From JBHOQS01 sp042408875 (lineage in GTDB: Bacteria; Chloroflexota; UBA11872; JBHOQS01), in contig JBHOQS010000023.1 of assembly GCA_042408875.1 (NCBI GenBank), positions 186,001-250,000 of the forward strand: DNA of 64,000 nucleotides. The letters are read 5' to 3'. The notes under the pieces were generated by a model, which saw only the letters and a program-made list of their open reading frames with translations, was not told the DNA's origin and made no database searches. A program made the position numbers and the translations under genes. Position 1 is the first letter of the stretch, and each line of letters starts with the position of its first letter. Below, one piece after another: positions 27,085 to 36,213 of the stretch.

Positions 27085-27777
27085 ATGCGTATCACGGACA
27101 CTACTGAGCCATCCTCGCCGGCTGTAGAGGCGCCACTGTCGCGCGCGGCCGGTACCGTTGCTGGCCCTGCCTGCCGGGTCTCGGCGGCCCAGCTCTTTTT
27201 GGTGTTCATGAAGATCGGGATGCTGTCCTTCGGCGGCGGCTCGAGCACGATCGCCCTCATGGACCGCGAACTGGTGCAGCGGCGCGGCTGGCTCGACCGC
27301 GACATATTCGTGCTGACGATTGTCCTCTCGAAGATCAATCCTGGCGTGAACATCCTGGCCCAGACGGTGATGATTGGCGAGCTGCTCGGCGGGCCGGTCG
27401 GTGCTGTAGTCGCGCCGCTAGCGCTCTTGCTGCCAGCCGCGACGCTGACTATCCTGCTCAGCGCAGGCTACGTAGCTGTGCGCGACCAGCCGGATGCGCA
27501 GGCAGCACTGCGGGGGATCCTGGCAGCGACGGCCGGCATGGCGCTCTCCCTGGCCTCCCGGCTCGGCTGGGAGCAGGTGCGCCTCTCCCGCGGGCGCACA
27601 CTGCTGGTCGATCTGGTGATCATTGCAGCAAGCTTCCTCCTGCTCCTGGTCGTACGGGTCCACGTAGTCGTGGTGATCCTCGTCTTTGGACTATTAGGGT
27701 TGGTGCGCGGGCCGCTGCGCATGCCACCCGCTGGTGCTGCCAGGGTAGATCCGTCGAGGGGCACTTCCGGGGAGTAG
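27085..27777 (+). CDS. Chromate transporter (CHR family), first half-protein
   Basis: 230 residues, one CHR domain. The marks are FMKIGMLSFGGGSSTIALMDRELVQRRGWL and LSKINPGVNILAQTVMIG, with about five to six membrane helices. Many bacteria encode ChrA as two separate half-size proteins that pair as antiparallel partners, and this gene is followed 7 bases later by the second half. It probably exports chromate or a related oxyanion. Confidence 0.85.
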   Translation: MRITDTTEPSSPAVEAPLSRAAGTVAGPACRVSAAQLFLVFMKIGMLSFGGGSSTIALMDRELVQRRGWLDRDIFVLTIVLSKINPGVNILAQTVMIGELLGGPVGAVVAPLALLLPAATLTILLSAGYVAVRDQPDAQAALRGILAATAGMALSLASRLGWEQVRLSRGRTLLVDLVIIAASFLLLLVVRVHVVVVILVFGLLGLVRGPLRMPPAGAARVDPSRGTSGE

Positions 27778-27784
27778 CTGGAGC

Positions 27785-28297
27785 GTGACGTACCTGGAGC
27801 AATTCTGGCTCTTTCTGCGCGGCGCGCTGTTCTCATTCGGCGGGCTGGGGAGCCTCCCCTTCCTGCACCAGGAGCTCGTTGAGCAGAGCGGGCTGCTGTC
27901 AGAAGAGGCTTTCGCCGCAGCGCTGGCGATCGGACGGATCAGCCCGGGTCCCAACGGCTTGTATGTCACCAGCCTGGGCTACTTTCTGGGCGGCACGCCC
28001 GGCGCACTGGTAGCCACGCTCGGAGTGAGCTTGCCGGCATTCCTGGCATTGCCGCTCTTCCGCGTTTTCCAGCGGCTGGCCCATCTCGATTGGGTCCAGG
28101 GCTTCGTGCGCGGCGTCGGGCTGGCGCTAGTGGGGCTCTTCGCCGTCGTTGCCGTCTCGGTCATCCGCGGAACGGTCTTTTCCGCGCCGGACGCGGCTAT
28201 CGCTCTGGTCACGTTCCTGCTCCTCACCTTCACGAAAGCGGACCCCCTGCTTATCCTGGCGGCTGCCGGCGCTGTGGGCTGGCTGCTCTATCGTTAA
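27785..28297 (+). CDS. Chromate transporter (CHR family), second half-protein
   Basis: 170 residues, the partner of the preceding gene. It has FLRGALFSFGGLGSLPFLHQELVEQSGLL and AIGRISPGPNGLYVTSLGY, the family's G-P and R-I-x-P-G-P motifs, and about five membrane helices. The start is GTG 27785. Together the two halves make one functional transporter. Confidence 0.85.
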   Translation: MTYLEQFWLFLRGALFSFGGLGSLPFLHQELVEQSGLLSEEAFAAALAIGRISPGPNGLYVTSLGYFLGGTPGALVATLGVSLPAFLALPLFRVFQRLAHLDWVQGFVRGVGLALVGLFAVVAVSVIRGTVFSAPDAAIALVTFLLLTFTKADPLLILAAAGAVGWLLYR

Positions 28298-28598
28298 AAT
28301 CGTTAAAATAGGCGCTGCCGTTCAGGCGCATCAGCACACCGCTGATCAGGGCTGTGCTGGCGCTGGCCGGCCTCGCCCTGCCCATCCGGGCTGTGCTGGT
28401 CAGAGCAGGCCCGATGGCTCTAGAGCTCGCGCCGGCACAGTGCCCACGGCTATCAACCAAGGTCCGGAGCTTCTTGCCGGTTATCTCGCGCTGGCGCTGG
28501 TCTGGAAGGTCCCCTCACGTACCTGGTCCCCTACTGCGTGGCAACCTGGGATGCGCTCTCCTAGGGCCGGGCGGAAGCCCTCCAGGGGCCCGCGCTCG
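28298..28598. other. Intergenic region, possibly with a decayed membrane-protein gene
   Basis: No intact gene. On the plus strand around 28440-28560 one frame reads NQGPELLAGYLALALVW, which faintly resembles the C-terminal helix of AzlD-type branched-chain amino-acid exporters. A neighbouring frame upstream reads IRAVLALAGLALPIRAV. This may be a gene remnant, or chance in G+C-rich DNA. Confidence 0.2.
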
Positions 28599-29300
28599 CT
28601 ACCCACGGAAATACGCCGGCTGGCGCAGCCGGAAGACGTTGACCAGGATCAATCCGGCGATGAAGCCGCCGATGTGCGCCCAAAAAGCGACGCCAGCGGT
28701 CTGTTCGGTGGTTGCCCCGAGCGAGGCCACGCCAGCAAGGAGCTGGACCAGAAACCAGAAGCCGATCAGGATGAGCGCCGAGATGCGTGTGATAGTGATG
28801 AACGGCCCGATGAACAGGAGCGTGCGCACTTGGGCCTGGGGGAAGAGCAGCAGATAGGCGGCCAGCACCCCGGCGATAGCACCGCTGGCGCCGATGCTGG
28901 GGATCTGAGAGCCAGCGTTGAAGAAGATATGTGTGAGGCCGGCCGCAATGCCGCAGGCGAAGTAGAAGATCAGGAAGCCTAGGTGCCCTAGCCGATCCTC
29001 GACGTTGTCGCCGAAGATAAAAAGATAGAGCATGTTGCTGGCGATGTGCAGAAAACCGCCGTGCATGAACATCGAGGTCAGCAGTGTCAGCCAGACGATG
29101 CCGGCCGGTGGAGGCGGCGGTACATCCTGGCCAGCGGTATATTCGAATGGAATGACGCCGGCGGACTGGAAGAATCCCTGAAGCGCATCCGGCGGAAGGG
29201 TAATCTCGTACAAGAACACCAGCACGTTGAGCATGAGGATAGCGAGCATGACGAACGGAAACCGGTAGCGGCGGCCGGGAGCATCACTAATCGGGATCAC
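28599..29300 (-). CDS. Rhomboid-family intramembrane serine protease
   Basis: 233 residues, six or seven membrane helices. The catalytic serine is in GASGAIAG and the catalytic histidine in AHIGGFIAG. HGGFLHIASNMLYLFIFGDNVEDRLG is the conserved L1/TM2 region. It cleaves membrane substrates within the bilayer. GTG 29300 with GGGGAG 9 bases upstream is the start. Confidence 0.92.
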   Translation of the reverse strand: MIPISDAPGRRYRFPFVMLAILMLNVLVFLYEITLPPDALQGFFQSAGVIPFEYTAGQDVPPPPPAGIVWLTLLTSMFMHGGFLHIASNMLYLFIFGDNVEDRLGHLGFLIFYFACGIAAGLTHIFFNAGSQIPSIGASGAIAGVLAAYLLLFPQAQVRTLLFIGPFITITRISALILIGFWFLVQLLAGVASLGATTEQTAGVAFWAHIGGFIAGLILVNVFRLRQPAYFRG

Positions 29301-29310
29301 GAGTACTTAC

Positions 29311-29370
29311 TCCCCAAACTTCTCAAAACTCCTCAAAAGTCCTCAAAAGAACAAAAGGCTCTCAAAAGAA
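29311..29370. repeat. Tandem 10-base leader repeats upstream of the rhomboid gene
   Basis: Six 10-base units in register, with consensus near CCTCAAAAGT: TCCCCAAACT, TCTCAAAACT, CCTCAAAAGT, CCTCAAAAGA and two weaker ones. The array starts 11 bases from the GTG start at 29300. 29371-29552 contains no gene that I can support. Confidence 0.85.
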
Positions 29371-29552
29371 AGACGCGAGGAGCCATCGCGCAAGATGATG
29401 GCCGGGAAACTGTGCCGGAGATCAGCAGCGCGACAGGAGGCCGGTCACGCTGCCGGCCTTCCTGCGGCCATAACCACTCATGGCCGCTCAGATATTGTCT
29501 GTCAGCAAGAGCTGTGCCACCAGGATGTGGCAGCGCAGAGAGCGAGGTTCAG

Positions 29553-30887
29553 TCAATACAGCAGGTACTTCTGCCGGAGCTGCAAGAAGCTGCGCACCCC
29601 CGCTTCCCAGGAGGCGATGATCTCGCCTGGCGGCACGCCACGGTCCAGGGCCAGCCGCAGAGCGTCGGTCCCAGCCAGCCGGTCGATGGAGAAGCTGCCG
29701 CCGCTCTGCTGCCACTGGAAGCGCTCCGGCCAGCGGCGCCTGGCAGCGTCGAGCAGATGCACCCCTGTAGCCACCGGCCGGAATGCCTGGCGGTCGAGCA
29801 CATGGAGTTGGATCCCTCCGCAGGTCTGCCCAGCATGCTTGGAGAAGGTCGGGGCGAAGTAGACCGGGCGAACGCGCACGCCAGGCAGGCCGCGGGCGTT
29901 CAGGTCGTCGGCCAGGGCGTAGGGGTCGATCCACGGTGCGCCGATGAGCTCAAACGGCCGCGTCGTGCCGCGGCCTTCCGACAGGCTCGTCCCCTCGACG
30001 AAGCCAGCGCCCGGGTAGACCGTAGCGGTCTCTAGGGTCGGCATGTTCGGCGAGGGTATGATCCAGGGCAGGCCGGTCTGGTCAAACCAGAGCTCGCGTC
30101 GCCAGCCCTGCGCCGGCACCACGGTGAGCTCAGCTCCGATGCCATACTCGGCGTTGAAGAGGCGGGCCAGCTCCCCGGCGGTCATGCCGTGCCGCACCGG
30201 AATAGGGTACATCCCTACGAACGACTCGAAGCGGCGATCCAGCACCGGGCCCTCCACCGCCAGCCCGGCGATGGGGTTGGGGCGGTCCAGCACCACGAAG
30301 GGCACACTGTGCTTCGCCGCGGCCTGCATCGCCAGCGCCATCGTCCAGATGTAGGTGTAGAAGCGTGCACCGACGTCCTGAATATCGAAGAGTAGGATGT
30401 CGATGCCGCGCAGCATCTCGGCGGTAGGCTGGCGGACGTTCCCGTAGAGGCTGTAGGCAGGCACACCCGTGCGCGGGTCGGTGCCGGACTGCACGGCTTC
30501 ACCAGCCTGAGCCTGGCCGCGCACGCCATGCTCCGGCCCGAAGAGCGCGGCGAGCTTCACCCCGGCCTGCGCATGCAGAGCATCGATCCCGCTGGTCAAG
30601 TCGGCACGCACGCCGGTCGGATTGGTGATCAGCCCGACCCGCTTGCCCTTCACCAGATCCAGGCGTTCGGCCAGCAGCACATCGAGGCCCGGCCGCACAG
30701 GGGTGCGGGACTGCTCCTGGCTACCGGCAGCCACAGCTCCGGCTGTACTCGGCGTAGACATCGCAGGCTGGTGCTCCTGAAGTGCTCCCGGCTGCCGCCG
30801 GGGCGCCTGGCCGCCGCTGCGGCAGGCTACGGCGCCGAGCGCCACGGCGGACAGGCCGAGGCGGAGGACAGCGCGCCGGACAAGCAC
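29553..30887 (-). CDS. namZ: DUF1343 lipoprotein, NamZ-type exo-beta-N-acetylmuramidase
   Basis: 444 residues. A signal with RRAVLRLGLSAVALGAVAC gives a lipobox cysteine. The mature domain matches DUF1343: GKRVGLITNPTGV, LAALFGPEHGVRG, TGVPAYSLYG, LLFDIQDVGARFYTYIWTM, FVVLDRPNPI, RHGMTAGELA, PSPNMPTLETATVYPG and EGTSLSEGRGTTRPFE. Characterised members release MurNAc from the non-reducing ends of peptidoglycan fragments. I place the start at GTG 30887, with GGGAG 7 bases upstream and a good signal peptide; the frame is open back to 30977, where it overlaps the solute-binding gene stop. Confidence 0.85.
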   Translation of the reverse strand: MLVRRAVLRLGLSAVALGAVACRSGGQAPRRQPGALQEHQPAMSTPSTAGAVAAGSQEQSRTPVRPGLDVLLAERLDLVKGKRVGLITNPTGVRADLTSGIDALHAQAGVKLAALFGPEHGVRGQAQAGEAVQSGTDPRTGVPAYSLYGNVRQPTAEMLRGIDILLFDIQDVGARFYTYIWTMALAMQAAAKHSVPFVVLDRPNPIAGLAVEGPVLDRRFESFVGMYPIPVRHGMTAGELARLFNAEYGIGAELTVVPAQGWRRELWFDQTGLPWIIPSPNMPTLETATVYPGAGFVEGTSLSEGRGTTRPFELIGAPWIDPYALADDLNARGLPGVRVRPVYFAPTFSKHAGQTCGGIQLHVLDRQAFRPVATGVHLLDAARRRWPERFQWQQSGGSFSIDRLAGTDALRLALDRGVPPGEIIASWEAGVRSFLQLRQKYLLY

Positions 30888-30973
30888 GGCGCTACTCCCT
30901 CGATGCTCGGTGCAGGGGAGAGGGTACCGCGCTCTCCCCTGCGGTGGACGGGCAGTGCGAGACGCGGCCTTGC

Positions 30974-32311
30974 TCACCGCGTACCTTCCGGCACCTTCGC
31001 CAGCAGCGACTCCACCACCTGGACAATAGCCGATAGCGCCGCCTTGGCATCGGTCTCACCGGAGTAGACGCGGCTCATTGCCCGGCCGATCTCGGCCTGC
31101 ACATTGCCCCAGTCACCGGCAATCGGCTCGGGGCGAGCGTAGGCGAAGGCATCGACCGCGATCTTGGCGCTCTTCGGCGGCACGTTCGGATTAAGCACCA
31201 GCGGGCTACCCGCCACTTCCTTAAATGTCGGGATGTTCAGCCCCAGCTTGGCCCAGTGCTCGTAGGCAGGCTTGCTCCCCAGGAACTTCAGCACCTCCCA
31301 GGCGGCGTCCTTGTTCTTACTCGCCGCGGTCATGCTGTGGCCAGCCGAGGCCGTGCGGGTCACACGTCGGGTGCCGCGCGGGAGGTGCGCGATATCCCAC
31401 TCGAACGTTGCCTTGTTAAAGTTGGTGTACACACAGATGCTGGTCACCATGCCGATGCGGCCCGTGTTCCAGGCTTCGGCCATGTTCTGTCCGGGGAACG
31501 TCTCGCCGAAAGGGTGCACGCGGTGCTTGGTGATCAGGTCAGCCACCCACTGCATCTGCTCCACGGCGGGAGAGAGATGGAGCGTGAACTTCGTACGGGT
31601 GGCATCGACGATATCCCCGCCCTCCTGCCAGGCCTTGATCGGCGCGTAGTAACTGGCCGAGCCAGTGCCACCCCAGCCAGCGACGCCCCACGTCTGCGAC
31701 GGACCGCTGCCGCCGGTGAGCGCCTGCGCGGCCCTCAGGTAGTCGTCCCAGGTCCAGTTCTCGGTTGGCAGCGCCACGCCCAGCTTCTGGAAGAGGTCCT
31801 TGTTCACGATCAGGATGGTTGTCGTCGCCTCGCGCGGGATACCGTACTGCTTGCCGCCGGCCTCGTAATCCTTGAACGGCGCCTCGAAGTAGTTGGCCGG
31901 ATTGAAATCCTTGTCTTTGCGCATATACGGGCTGATGTCCTCGAGCAGCCCCAGCTTGATCAGGTTGGGCGTGATGTAGGCGTGTGTCCAGAAGAGATCG
32001 GGCGGCGTGCCAGACGCCACGAGCGCGATGAGTTTCGCCTGGGCGTGGACGGCGCTGCCGCCGGGGTCGCCTTGAATGAGATCGATCGTCACCGGGCCGC
32101 CGCGGGCGTTGAACTGCTCGACGAGCGGCTTGTAGCGCTCCTGGTCGCCCGGGTCGGTACCCTGGCTCATAAAGACGACCTTCCCGCGCGGGCCCGACGG
32201 CTGCGCGCCTCCTGGGCCAGAGGTCGCGCGAGTACCGCAGGCGGCCAGTAACCCGGTGCCGGCCAGCGCGGCGGTGGACGACAAGATCCTTCTCCGTGTA
32301 CTGGTGTGCAT
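30974..32311 (-). CDS. Family 1 solute-binding lipoprotein (sugar ABC transporter)
   Basis: 445 residues. The signal STRRRILSSTAALAGTGLLAAC has a twin-arginine-like region and lipobox. The mature protein has VVFMSQGTDPGDQERYKPLVEQF, ASGTPPDLFWTHAYITPNLIKLG, YGIPREATTTILIVNKDLFQKLGV, WTWDDYLRAAQALT and a C-terminal KDAAWEVLKFLGS. ATG 32311 is preceded by GAGG. It is directly followed by the NamZ gene on the same strand, so the pair may take up and process cell-wall or related amino-sugars. No permease genes are adjacent. Confidence 0.85.
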   Translation of the reverse strand: MHTSTRRRILSSTAALAGTGLLAACGTRATSGPGGAQPSGPRGKVVFMSQGTDPGDQERYKPLVEQFNARGGPVTIDLIQGDPGGSAVHAQAKLIALVASGTPPDLFWTHAYITPNLIKLGLLEDISPYMRKDKDFNPANYFEAPFKDYEAGGKQYGIPREATTTILIVNKDLFQKLGVALPTENWTWDDYLRAAQALTGGSGPSQTWGVAGWGGTGSASYYAPIKAWQEGGDIVDATRTKFTLHLSPAVEQMQWVADLITKHRVHPFGETFPGQNMAEAWNTGRIGMVTSICVYTNFNKATFEWDIAHLPRGTRRVTRTASAGHSMTAASKNKDAAWEVLKFLGSKPAYEHWAKLGLNIPTFKEVAGSPLVLNPNVPPKSAKIAVDAFAYARPEPIAGDWGNVQAEIGRAMSRVYSGETDAKAALSAIVQVVESLLAKVPEGTR

Positions 32312-32520
32312 GGTCCCTCGCTTTCTAGTCAGGCAGGTAGCCAATCCCCGGCTCGTCATCCGTGTGAGCCAGCACCTATTTTGGCAGGTCCAAGGCCGGC
32401 CGGGAAGGGTGGATGGTTTCCTCGGGAGCCGTTCACAGTTCGCGCCGGGCGTACATAACAATTGCGGGTAAGGGACGGCGTTGACGCCACCCCCAAGCCG
32501 CTGTTGCTCCGGTGAGCCCG

Positions 32521-33774
32521 CTAGCGCGCCGTGGCCACTGTCGCAGGCTCTGGTGTAGCCGGCAGGCCACATGCAGCGCGCAGTGCCGCGACCTTATCCA
32601 GTCGCTCCCACGGTGCGTCGATATCTGTGCGCCCGAAGTGGCCGTAGACCGCGGTGGGCTTGTAGATCGGCCGGCGAAGCTGCAAGTCGCGGATGATCGC
32701 GCCGGGGCGCAGATCGAACACCTCTCGAATGGCGCGCTCGATGATCTGCTCGTCCACCTTCGCCGTGCCAAAGCTCTCCACCATGATCGAGACCGGCCGT
32801 GCTACGCCGATGGCATAGGCGAGCTGCACCTCGAAGCGATCGGCCAACCCTGCAGCCACCACGTTCTTGGCCACGTAGCGCGCGGCATAGGCGGCCGAGC
32901 GGTCAACCTTGGTGGGGTCCTTGCCGGAGAAGCAGCCGCCGCCGTGCCGCGCCATGCCGCCATAGGTATCGACGATGATCTTCCGCCCGGTGAGCCCGGC
33001 GTCGCCCATCGGCCCGCCGATGACGAAGCGCCCGGTCGGATTGATATAGTAGTTCGTGCGGGAGTCGAGCAGATGCTCTGGAATCGCTGGCTTCACTACG
33101 TGCTCGATGATCTCGGCGCGGATCGTCTGCTCAGTGACGTCGGGATCGTGCTGGGCCGAGACCACCACGGTGTCTACACGCACCGGCTTGCCGTACTGGT
33201 ACTCGACGGTGATCTGGCTCTTGCCATCGGGGCGTAGCCACTTCAGCAGGCCGGACTTCCGTACCTCGGCAAGTCGCTTACACACCCGATGTGCGAGCGA
33301 GATCGGTAGCGGCATCAGCTCCGGGGTCTCGTTGCAGGCGAAGCCGATCATCATCCCCTGGTCGCCAGCGCCGATCGCCTCGACCTCCTCCTCAGTGAGC
33401 TCGTGCCCCTGCTTCGCCTCCAGGGCGCGGTCCACCCCCAGGGCGATATCGGGTGACTGTCCTTTGATCGAGGCCATCACCCCGCACGTATGGTAGTCGA
33501 ACCCGTAGCGCGCGTCGGTATAGCCAGCGTCCCGCACAGTGGCACGGGCGATCTCCAGCAAGTCAACGTACGTGCTCGTGGTGATCTCGCCGACCACCAC
33601 GACCAGGCCGGTGGTCACCGTCGTCTCGCAGGCTACTCGCGCGTCAGGGTCGTCTTTGATAATGGCGTCGAGGATAGCATCCGAGATCTGATCGCAGAGC
33701 TTGTCTGGATGTCCCTCCGTTACAGACTCCGACGTAAAGAGCAGGCGAGGCGCTTTCATGAACGTCGTGGTCAT
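32521..33774 (-). CDS. metK: S-adenosylmethionine synthetase
   Basis: 417 residues. It makes SAM from methionine and ATP. Visible are FTSESVTEGHPDKLCDQISDAILD (substrate/ATP region with catalytic His), GAGDQGMMIGFACNET, GGPMGDAGLTGRKIIVDTYGG and GGGCFSGKDPTKVDRSAAY. It is the final gene of mtnA-mtnP-pfkB-ahcY-metK, under the SAM riboswitch at 38515-38662, so SAM represses its own synthesis. The start 33774 has AAGGAGA 10 bases upstream; ATG at 33759 is a weaker alternative. Confidence 0.97.
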   Translation of the reverse strand: MTTTFMKAPRLLFTSESVTEGHPDKLCDQISDAILDAIIKDDPDARVACETTVTTGLVVVVGEITTSTYVDLLEIARATVRDAGYTDARYGFDYHTCGVMASIKGQSPDIALGVDRALEAKQGHELTEEEVEAIGAGDQGMMIGFACNETPELMPLPISLAHRVCKRLAEVRKSGLLKWLRPDGKSQITVEYQYGKPVRVDTVVVSAQHDPDVTEQTIRAEIIEHVVKPAIPEHLLDSRTNYYINPTGRFVIGGPMGDAGLTGRKIIVDTYGGMARHGGGCFSGKDPTKVDRSAAYAARYVAKNVVAAGLADRFEVQLAYAIGVARPVSIMVESFGTAKVDEQIIERAIREVFDLRPGAIIRDLQLRRPIYKPTAVYGHFGRTDIDAPWERLDKVAALRAACGLPATPEPATVATAR

Positions 33775-33868
33775 CTGCGGTGTTCGTCTCCTTGTGAGCT
33801 TCTTCCCACGCTGCTGCCCGGTGCGCTACGCCGGGCAGTGTCCCGGTCTAGCACAGCACATGCTGCGC

Positions 33869-35152
33869 CTACGTTCCTTCTTCCCAGGACTCCAGGTAGC
33901 GCTGCTGCTCGGGCGTCAGCGTATCGATCCCGACACCCATCGACTCCAGCTTGAGCCGGGCGACTTCGCGGTCGATCTCCAGGGGGACATTGTACACTTC
34001 TTTGTGGAGACGGCCGGCGTTGCGCACCAGGTAAGCGGCGCACAGCGCCTGGTTAGCGAAGCTCATGTCCATCACCGCGGCTGGATGCCCCTCCGCCGCG
34101 GCCAGATTGATCAGCCGTCCCTCGGCCAGGAGATAGATGCGGCGGCCGTCCGGCAGGCGATACTCGTCCACGAAATCGCGCACGCGGCGCTTCTGCCCGG
34201 CTGCTAGCTCCTCCAACGCCGGGATGTTGATCTCCACGTTAAAGTGCCCGGAGTTGGCCAGGATCGCCCCGTCCTTCATCACCTCGAAGTGGTGGCGGTC
34301 CAGCACGTTCTTGTTGCCGGTGACGGTGACGAAGACATCGCCGCGGCGCGCCGCCTCCAGCAGGGGCATCACCTGGAATCCCTCCATGACCGCTTCGAGT
34401 GCGCGGGTGGGGTCTACCTCCGTGACAATCACGTGCGCGCCCATGCCGCGCGCTCGCGCCGCCAGGCCGCGCCCGCACCAGCCATACCCGCAGACCACAA
34501 ACGTGCGGCCGGCCAGCAGGAGGTTCGTACAGCGCAGGATGCCGTCGATGGTGCTCTGGCCGGTGCCATAGCGGTTGTCGAAGAAGTGCTTGGTGGCTGC
34601 CTCGTTGACGGCGATGATCGGATAGGCCAGCTTCCCCTCCGCCTGCAAAGCCCGCAGCCGGATCACCCCGGTCGTCGTCTCCTCGGTGCCGCCGATGATG
34701 TCCGCCAGGAGCTCGCGGCGCTCTTTATGGATCGTCGAGACGAGATCAGCGCCGTCATCCATCGTCAGGTGCGGCCGCGTGTCCAGCGCAGCCTGGATAT
34801 GGCGGTAGTAGGTTGCCTCGTCTTCGCCCTTCATGGCGAAGACTGGGATACCGTAGTGCTCGACCAGCGCGGCGGCGACCTCATCCTGGGTCGAAAGCGG
34901 GTTCGAGGCGCACAGCGCCACCTGCGCCCCACCGGCCTGGAGCGTGCGCGCCAGGTTGGCGGTCTCGGAGGTCACATGCAGGCAGGCGGCGATGCGGATG
35001 CCGTCCAGCGGCCGCTCGCGAGCGAAGCGCTCCCGGATCAAGCGCAGCACCGGCATCTGGGTGTCGGCCCATTCGATTCGCAGCCTGCCGCGCTCAGCCA
35101 GCCCGCGGTCCTTGATGTCGGCGGGAACCTGGGCCTGTGTCGAAGTGGTCAA
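33869..35152 (-). CDS. ahcY: Adenosylhomocysteinase (S-adenosyl-L-homocysteine hydrolase)
   Basis: 427 residues. It splits S-adenosylhomocysteine to adenosine and homocysteine, using NAD. The marks are IAACLHVTSETANLARTL, NPLSTQDEVAAAL, DDGADLVSTIH, KHFFDNRYGTGQSTIDGI, the NAD loop VVCGYGWCGRGLA, VTVTGNKNVL and LANSGHFNVEI. The start is probably TTG 35152, with a strong GAGGAGGAG 7 bases upstream. A second in-frame TTG at 35185 overlaps the pfkB stop and lacks such a signal. It lies between pfkB and metK in the SAM-recycling operon. Confidence 0.96.
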   Translation of the reverse strand: MTTSTQAQVPADIKDRGLAERGRLRIEWADTQMPVLRLIRERFARERPLDGIRIAACLHVTSETANLARTLQAGGAQVALCASNPLSTQDEVAAALVEHYGIPVFAMKGEDEATYYRHIQAALDTRPHLTMDDGADLVSTIHKERRELLADIIGGTEETTTGVIRLRALQAEGKLAYPIIAVNEAATKHFFDNRYGTGQSTIDGILRCTNLLLAGRTFVVCGYGWCGRGLAARARGMGAHVIVTEVDPTRALEAVMEGFQVMPLLEAARRGDVFVTVTGNKNVLDRHHFEVMKDGAILANSGHFNVEINIPALEELAAGQKRRVRDFVDEYRLPDGRRIYLLAEGRLINLAAAEGHPAAVMDMSFANQALCAAYLVRNAGRLHKEVYNVPLEIDREVARLKLESMGVGIDTLTPEQQRYLESWEEGT

Positions 35153-35177
35153 GAATGCTCCTCCTCGCTCGGTACTC

Positions 35178-36107
35178 CTACGCAAAGTGTGTGTAGTCTC
35201 TTACCTGTTGATAACGTGTCTCGATGTCCTCTGGTGTGAGGGTACGCAGCCGTTCGACGCTGAAGTCCTCGACCGTGTACGAGGCGACCACCGTGCCGTG
35301 GATCACGGCGCGCTTGAGCATCTGCGGTGAGAAGTCCCCGTCGGGTGCAGCGCAGGCCAGGTAGCCCAGGAAGCCTCCGGCGAACGAGTCCCCGGCACCG
35401 GTGGGGTCCTTGACGTTCTCCAGCGGGTACGCCGGCGCGAAGAAGTATCCCTCACGAGTAAACAGCACCGCGCCGTTCTCACCTTTCTTGACAATCAGCC
35501 CCCAGGGCTTGCCGTCCCGCCGCGCCCCCGCCGAGAGGAGCTCGCTCGCTGCCCGTACGATGCTGTGCGTGTTGCAGTACTGCCGTACCTCCTCGTCGTT
35601 CATCAGCACGATGTCCGCCCGCCTAATGACCTCGTCCAGGGCCTGTCGCTTGCCCTCGATCCAGAAGTTCATGCTGTCGAGCAACACTAGGGACGGGCGC
35701 TCGACCTGCTCCAGCACGGCGAGCTGGAGCTCCGGATCAATGTTTGCTAGGAAGAGGTAGCGCGCGCTGCGATAGCTCTCGGGCAGGTGCGGGCGAAACT
35801 GCGTGAGCACGTTGAGCTGGGTCTCCAGCGTCTCCCGGCTATTCAGGTCGTAGCTGTACCGCCCGGCCCAGCGAAAGGTGCGTCCTTCGACGATGGCGAG
35901 GCCGGCGAGGTCGATGCCGCGCGAGCGAAAGAGCTGCAGATGCTCGACGGGCAGGTCGGTGCCGGCGATGCTCACCAGCCGCACCGGCGCATAGAGGCTC
36001 GCCGCCAGCGAGAAGTAGCTGGCGGAGCCACCCAGGACCTCCTCGACCCGCCCGAACGGGGTCTCGACGGTATCCAGCCCGATAGTTCCGACGACCAGGA
36101 TCGCCAC
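35178..36107 (-). CDS. PfkB-family carbohydrate/nucleoside kinase
   Basis: 309 residues. The ribokinase fold shows ILVVGTIGLDTVETPFG, the GGSASYFSLAAS di-glycine hinge and C-terminal DPTGAGDSFAGGFLGYLA with the catalytic Asp. The substrate is not evident from sequence. Its place between mtnP and ahcY suggests it phosphorylates a by-product of SAM use. Adenosine released by AhcY is the simplest candidate, since no other adenosine-consuming enzyme is seen in the operon; a methylthioribose-derived sugar is another. I prefer GTG 36107; ATG 36149 is possible. Confidence 0.8.
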   Translation of the reverse strand: MAILVVGTIGLDTVETPFGRVEEVLGGSASYFSLAASLYAPVRLVSIAGTDLPVEHLQLFRSRGIDLAGLAIVEGRTFRWAGRYSYDLNSRETLETQLNVLTQFRPHLPESYRSARYLFLANIDPELQLAVLEQVERPSLVLLDSMNFWIEGKRQALDEVIRRADIVLMNDEEVRQYCNTHSIVRAASELLSAGARRDGKPWGLIVKKGENGAVLFTREGYFFAPAYPLENVKDPTGAGDSFAGGFLGYLACAAPDGDFSPQMLKRAVIHGTVVASYTVEDFSVERLRTLTPEDIETRYQQVRDYTHFA

Positions 36108-36213
36108 GTGTGTGAACCGCTCCTCCTGCTCCTGTAACCTGAGCCTCATCCCCAGGGACCAGGCCCGCGTTTTCCTACCGATCTCCTCCCCAATCGGACA
36201 TCCATTCCATCGA

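Noticed and set aside
28354..28857. Plus-strand open frame overlapping the rhomboid gene
   Set aside because: Most of it is antisense to a certain rhomboid gene; only the upstream part is kept as a very tentative gene remnant.
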